A program made the translations under genes and the position numbers. Shown here piece by piece: positions 61,171 to 64,000 of a DNA stretch of 64,000 nt. This DNA is from Virgibacillus siamensis (GTDB lineage Bacteria; Bacillota; Bacilli; Bacillales; Amphibacillaceae): the NCBI RefSeq assembly GCF_900162695.1, contig NZ_FUIH01000007.1, forward strand, positions 3,162,001 through 3,226,000, in the 5' to 3' direction. The notes below the pieces were generated by a model that was not told where the DNA came from, ran no database searches, and saw only the letters and a program-made list of their open reading frames with translations. The first letter of the stretch is position 1. Each line of letters opens with the position of its first letter.

Positions 61171-61710
61171 TTAAATCAACGGTCCTTTTTTACGCTGACG
61201 CTGTCGGATCAGATAATTATGCTGGTTTTGGTCAGTATTATCCTGTGAAGATTCGTCTGCAAAAGGGATATACTCCGCCTGATTATAATTGGGAAGGTTT
61301 TGCTTTCCCAATGACTTATACCTGATTTGAAATTCTTCGTGGAATTCGGGCATTTCCTGCTCCGAAGATGATTGTTTCATGCCTGCGATCCATGTCTCAA
61401 ATTTATAGGTTCCTCTATTTATGATTCCACACAAATCTTCGAGGGATTGGGTCAATTCCATTAGACAATCCAATCCGTTTCTCAAAATTAATCCGCTTTT
61501 TCTAGCTTTCTCAATAGAGTGTTCCAGTTTGTAGGAATTCCCAAGATATTGAAATTCAATCAAGCAACTGGTGCGATCCCAATTGAAATGGTAATTTTCA
61601 ATTTTTAATTCCTTCATTACCTTTGACAGTTTTTTTTCGTACACAGCTTGTTCATTATACGGCATCCATTTTAACGGTATCCATTTTAATAGATATTTTC
61701 TGATTAACAT
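61171..61710 (-). CDS. Conserved hypothetical protein
   Basis: 179 aa, unassigned. Basic, Trp-rich N-terminus (MLIRKYLLKWIPLKWMPY), then a region with YHFNWDRTSCLIEFQYLGNSY and LEDLCGIINRGTYKFETWIAGM, and a Gln/Asn/Lys-rich, probably disordered C-terminus. No signal peptide. The middle reminds me of Bacillaceae proteins annotated with a J-domain label, but I cannot confirm it. ATG follows AAGGAAGGTG. Monocistronic between tRNA-Arg and the MHS transporter gene. Confidence 0.65.
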   Translation of the reverse strand: MLIRKYLLKWIPLKWMPYNEQAVYEKKLSKVMKELKIENYHFNWDRTSCLIEFQYLGNSYKLEHSIEKARKSGLILRNGLDCLMELTQSLEDLCGIINRGTYKFETWIAGMKQSSSEQEMPEFHEEFQIRYKSLGKQNLPNYNQAEYIPFADESSQDNTDQNQHNYLIRQRQRKKGPLI

Positions 61711-61911
61711 ACAAATCACCTTCCTTAATTTTTGTTTTTACCTTAGACCAGTTTCCTTATACTAATCATTTCTATAAAACAAACAAAATTCCTGTAAGAA
61801 TCGTTTTACATTTATCGACCTTTTTTTCAATATGCCGGTTATGAAACGGGAAAATAGACGTTAGTGGTCAACCATTCGGTTAGAGAATACATTGCGGGTT
61901 CCAATAAAAAA
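61711..61911. other. Intergenic region between the hypothetical gene and the MHS transporter terminator
   Basis: About 200 nt with no gene; presumably carries the promoter of the hypothetical gene, but I cannot single out hexamers. Confidence 0.4.
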
Positions 61912-61950
61912 TCAGCCCATTTTTCTCCTTTTTAAAGAAAAATGGGCTGA
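61912..61950. terminator. Terminator of the MHS transporter gene
   Basis: Perfect 15-bp stem TCAGCCCATTTTTCT / AGAAAAATGGGCTGA; T-rich arms give function on either strand. Confidence 0.85.
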
Positions 61951-61966
61951 CATTCCCAAACATGTG

Positions 61967-63472
61967 TTATTGTGTTTGGTTATCATCGTTATTATTTTTT
62001 TCCTTGTCGATTCGGTCTTTTTCATCCGTCCACCAGAGTTCTTCATTCGTATCATCAATTGCCTCCAGCAGGTTTTCTTCTGCAGCAATGGCTGGTGGAG
62101 ATCCTCGAAGCGGCTTTCCTGATGTTTTTGTCAGGAATAAGGAAACCACAACAATGCCGATCAACGCGACAAAAATCACGTAAAATGCCGGAGCAAGATT
62201 ACTTCCTGAAATATCTACCAGCCAGGAAACCACCAGTGGTGCTGTCCCGCCGAATAAGGAAACGGAAATATTGTAAGTAATGGCTAATCCGCCGTACCTT
62301 ACCTCTGTGAAAAACAGGGACGGCAGCTGTGATGGCATGGTTCCCATTAATGCCGCCAATAGAATGGCCATGATCATAATACCAATAAAGACCCATGCTG
62401 TTACATTGGAGTTAATCAGCATAAATGATGGAACTGCAAGTAAGATAAAGCCGATTAAGCTTGACTGAATGATTCGTTTATTACCAATTCGGTCGCCAAA
62501 ATGTCCCATCAGAAATACAATTGGAATCATAATGAACATGACGATTAGAATCAATAACAATCCTTTTGTCTGGCCGTATCCAAGTACTGCTGTTAAATGG
62601 GATGGCATATAGGTCAGAATCGTATAGTCAATTACATTGTAAAAGAGAACCAGAATCAATCCCATCAAAAGTGCTTTCCGATGATATAGTACAAGGTCCT
62701 TCAGTGGAACGTGGCGGGACTCATCCTCTGATGCTTCTTTCTGCTGTTCCATTTTCTCGAATGCGGGCGATTCTTCCAAGTGTGTCCGCAAATAAAAACC
62801 AATGACACCGATTGGTGCGGCAATCAGAAATGGAATTCGCCATCCCCAGTCCAACATGGTTTCGGAACCAAGCAGGAAGGTCAGAAGGGTCACAATACCA
62901 GAACCGCCAATGTAACCAATTAATGTACCTACCTCGAGACCGCTGGACATAACCCCGCGTCTGCTGTCAGGTGTCGATTCTGCTATAAATGTCATTGCCC
63001 CGGAATATTCCCCGCCGGTTGAGAAGCCTTGGATCAGCCGAGCTGCCAATAGTAATATTGGTGCTGTAAGTCCGATAGAAGAATACGTTGGTATCAAACC
63101 GATACTTAACGTTGCAAATGCCATTAAAATGAGCGTCATTGCGAGAACCTTTTTCCGGCCAATCTTATCGCCAAGTGAACCGAAAAACATGCCACCCAGC
63201 GGCCGGACCAGAAATGCTACGGAAAATGTCGCGAAACTGAATACTAACTGTGTTGAACCTTCCATTTCCGGAAAAAATATTTTACCAATCGTGGCAGCCA
63301 GGTACGAATAAATCCCGAAATCGAACCATTCCATTGCATTGCCGATACCGGTTGCAACAACTGCTTTTTTTGCAACATCCTTATCGACAACGGTAATATC
63401 ATCTTCCGTTAATTCACTTTTCTTTTTCCGCTTTAAATTTTTTTCATTTTTCTTTCCTTTATCCCGTTTCAT
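61967..63472 (-). CDS. MFS transporter, metabolite:H+ symporter (MHS) family
   Basis: About 501 aa with twelve membrane helices. GNAMEWFDFGIYSYLA at helix 1 and the loop RPLGGMFFGSLGDKIGRKKVL (MHS signature) identify the ProP/KgtP-like group; a second GHFGDRIGNKR lies at the domain junction. Both ends are highly charged: Lys-rich N-terminus and an Asp/Glu/Asn-rich tail. Substrate could be a compatible solute or an organic acid; divergence from acsA is weak support for the latter. ATG preferred over an adjacent in-frame GTG. Confidence 0.87.
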   Translation of the reverse strand: MKRDKGKKNEKNLKRKKKSELTEDDITVVDKDVAKKAVVATGIGNAMEWFDFGIYSYLAATIGKIFFPEMEGSTQLVFSFATFSVAFLVRPLGGMFFGSLGDKIGRKKVLAMTLILMAFATLSIGLIPTYSSIGLTAPILLLAARLIQGFSTGGEYSGAMTFIAESTPDSRRGVMSSGLEVGTLIGYIGGSGIVTLLTFLLGSETMLDWGWRIPFLIAAPIGVIGFYLRTHLEESPAFEKMEQQKEASEDESRHVPLKDLVLYHRKALLMGLILVLFYNVIDYTILTYMPSHLTAVLGYGQTKGLLLILIVMFIMIPIVFLMGHFGDRIGNKRIIQSSLIGFILLAVPSFMLINSNVTAWVFIGIMIMAILLAALMGTMPSQLPSLFFTEVRYGGLAITYNISVSLFGGTAPLVVSWLVDISGSNLAPAFYVIFVALIGIVVVSLFLTKTSGKPLRGSPPAIAAEENLLEAIDDTNEELWWTDEKDRIDKEKNNNDDNQTQ

Positions 63473-63615
63473 CACAAATCATCCCCAATCGTAAGAAGTA
63501 ATTCAGATTTGTTTTGGTTTGTTTGGGACTGGATGTACAGGCCGTCCGGATAAGGTCATATGTGAATTATTTGTTTTGAAAAATTCCATAACATTGCGGT
63601 AAGTGAATTTCATAT

Positions 63616-63629
63616 GTAAACGCATTCCC
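63616..63629 (+). promoter_or_regulatory. Weak cre-like site
   Basis: TGTAAACGCATTCC fits the CcpA consensus TGWAANCGNTNWCA at 12 of 14 positions. Confidence 0.35.
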
Positions 63630-63850
63630 GGTATTTTTTTGTTTTAAACCAGGAGGCTTATCAGATGAATACGCATTAATCAATAAGCCGGAATATCCGG
63701 ATGTTAACGCCCAGTTTATTTTGCAGTGTGTATATTACTTTTAAATTGTCACCAAATGTTCTAAAATAGAATTTAGTTACCATAATGTTTTCACAATTAC
63801 ATATAATTGCATATTTGCAGCAATTATATCGTATTCCTTACTAAAGGGAT

Positions 63851-63864
63851 TGCAAACGGTTTCA
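63851..63864 (+). promoter_or_regulatory. cre site upstream of acsA
   Basis: TGCAAACGGTTTCA fits TGWAANCGNTNWCA with one mismatch, 24 nt before the acsA start. CcpA control of acsA is known in B. subtilis. Confidence 0.6.
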
Positions 63865-63888
63865 AAATTTTCAGGATGAGGTGATAGG

Positions 63889-64000
63889 ATGCATACGGAA
63901 AAAATCCCTGCACGCGAAGGTAATCATAATCTGCAGGACTATGAAAAGATGCGGAAGACTTTTTCATGGGATGAAATGAAAAAGAACTTCAGCTGGAATG
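63889..64000 (+). CDS. acsA: Acetyl-CoA synthetase, N-terminal fragment
   Basis: Only 37 codons before the window ends. The start MHTEKIPAREGNHNLQDYEK and the following FSWDEMKKNFSW match the N-terminus of Bacillus AcsA, which activates acetate with ATP and CoA. GAGGTGAT precedes the ATG. The catalytic domain is outside, so the call rests on the N-terminal pattern and the cre site. Confidence 0.75.
   Translation, partial: MHTEKIPAREGNHNLQDYEKMRKTFSWDEMKKNFSWN

Larger units (their letters stand above)
63473..63888. other. Divergent control region of the MHS transporter gene and acsA
   Basis: Contains two cre-like sites and a tiny open frame with a strong ribosome site (63665-63679, MNTH). 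AT-rich between 63740 and 63850. No larger gene. Confidence 0.5.

Overview
The window is the chromosomal replication-origin region of a low-GC, endospore-forming Gram-positive bacterium of the family Bacillaceae. Evidence is the syntenic block rpmH-rnpA-spoIIIJ-jag-mnmE-mnmG-rsmG-noc-soj-spo0J on one side and dnaA-dnaN-yaaA-recF-remB-gyrB-gyrA on the other, the sporulation genes yyaC and spoIIIJ, exact Bacillus-type parS sites and a Bacillus-type T-box. A lone glycine-betaine binding lipoprotein and the intergenic repeat types suggest a moderately halophilic member (Virgibacillus/Oceanobacillus/Lentibacillus-like); the genus is inference only.

Left of oriC (1-35,600) most genes are on the minus strand, i.e. 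co-oriented with a fork moving left. From left to right: walH(partial)-walK-walR; a LysM/G5/M23 cell-wall peptidase with a WalR-like box upstream; purA under PurBoxes; a plus-strand HXXEE membrane gene; yybS-gdpP-rplI-dnaB; a plus-strand cluster of a DUF1189-like gene and modABC inserted between yybS and rpsR; rpsF-ssb-rpsR and ychF; a YkvI-MscS-DUF951 operon divergent from yyaC; a DUF1646 permease; an orphan OpuAC-type lipoprotein; a small membrane gene; a class V aminotransferase-DUF554 pair; soj-spo0J, noc, rsmG, mnmG, mnmE, jag, yidC/spoIIIJ, rnpA and rpmH.

oriC (about 35,600-37,700) is bipartite. A DnaA-box cluster lies upstream of dnaA. A second cluster lies between dnaA and dnaN, followed by DnaA-trio repeats and an AT-rich unwinding stretch. 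Two exact copies of the 16-bp parS sequence lie at 25,142 and 29,062, beside the soj-spo0J-noc genes whose products act on them or next to them.

Right of oriC most genes are on the plus strand: the replication and gyrase genes, ecsC, convergent yaaC, guaB, dacA, pdxST, T-box-controlled serS, tRNA-Ser(UGA), proC, a polar amino-acid ABC transporter, an aldo/keto reductase, convergent dck and dgk, tRNA-Arg(CCU), a hypothetical gene, an MHS-type transporter, and the start of acsA with cre-like sites.

I see no prophage, CRISPR array, defence island or intact insertion sequence. The accessory content is intergenic. Three copies of a palindromic structured repeat (A1-A3) have terminal stems that differ between copies but stay self-complementary. 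Two other long structured repeats sit inside an amino-acid ABC operon and between dck and dgk. Three loci carry degenerate 20-21-bp tandem repeats. These elements are the least explained signals in the window.
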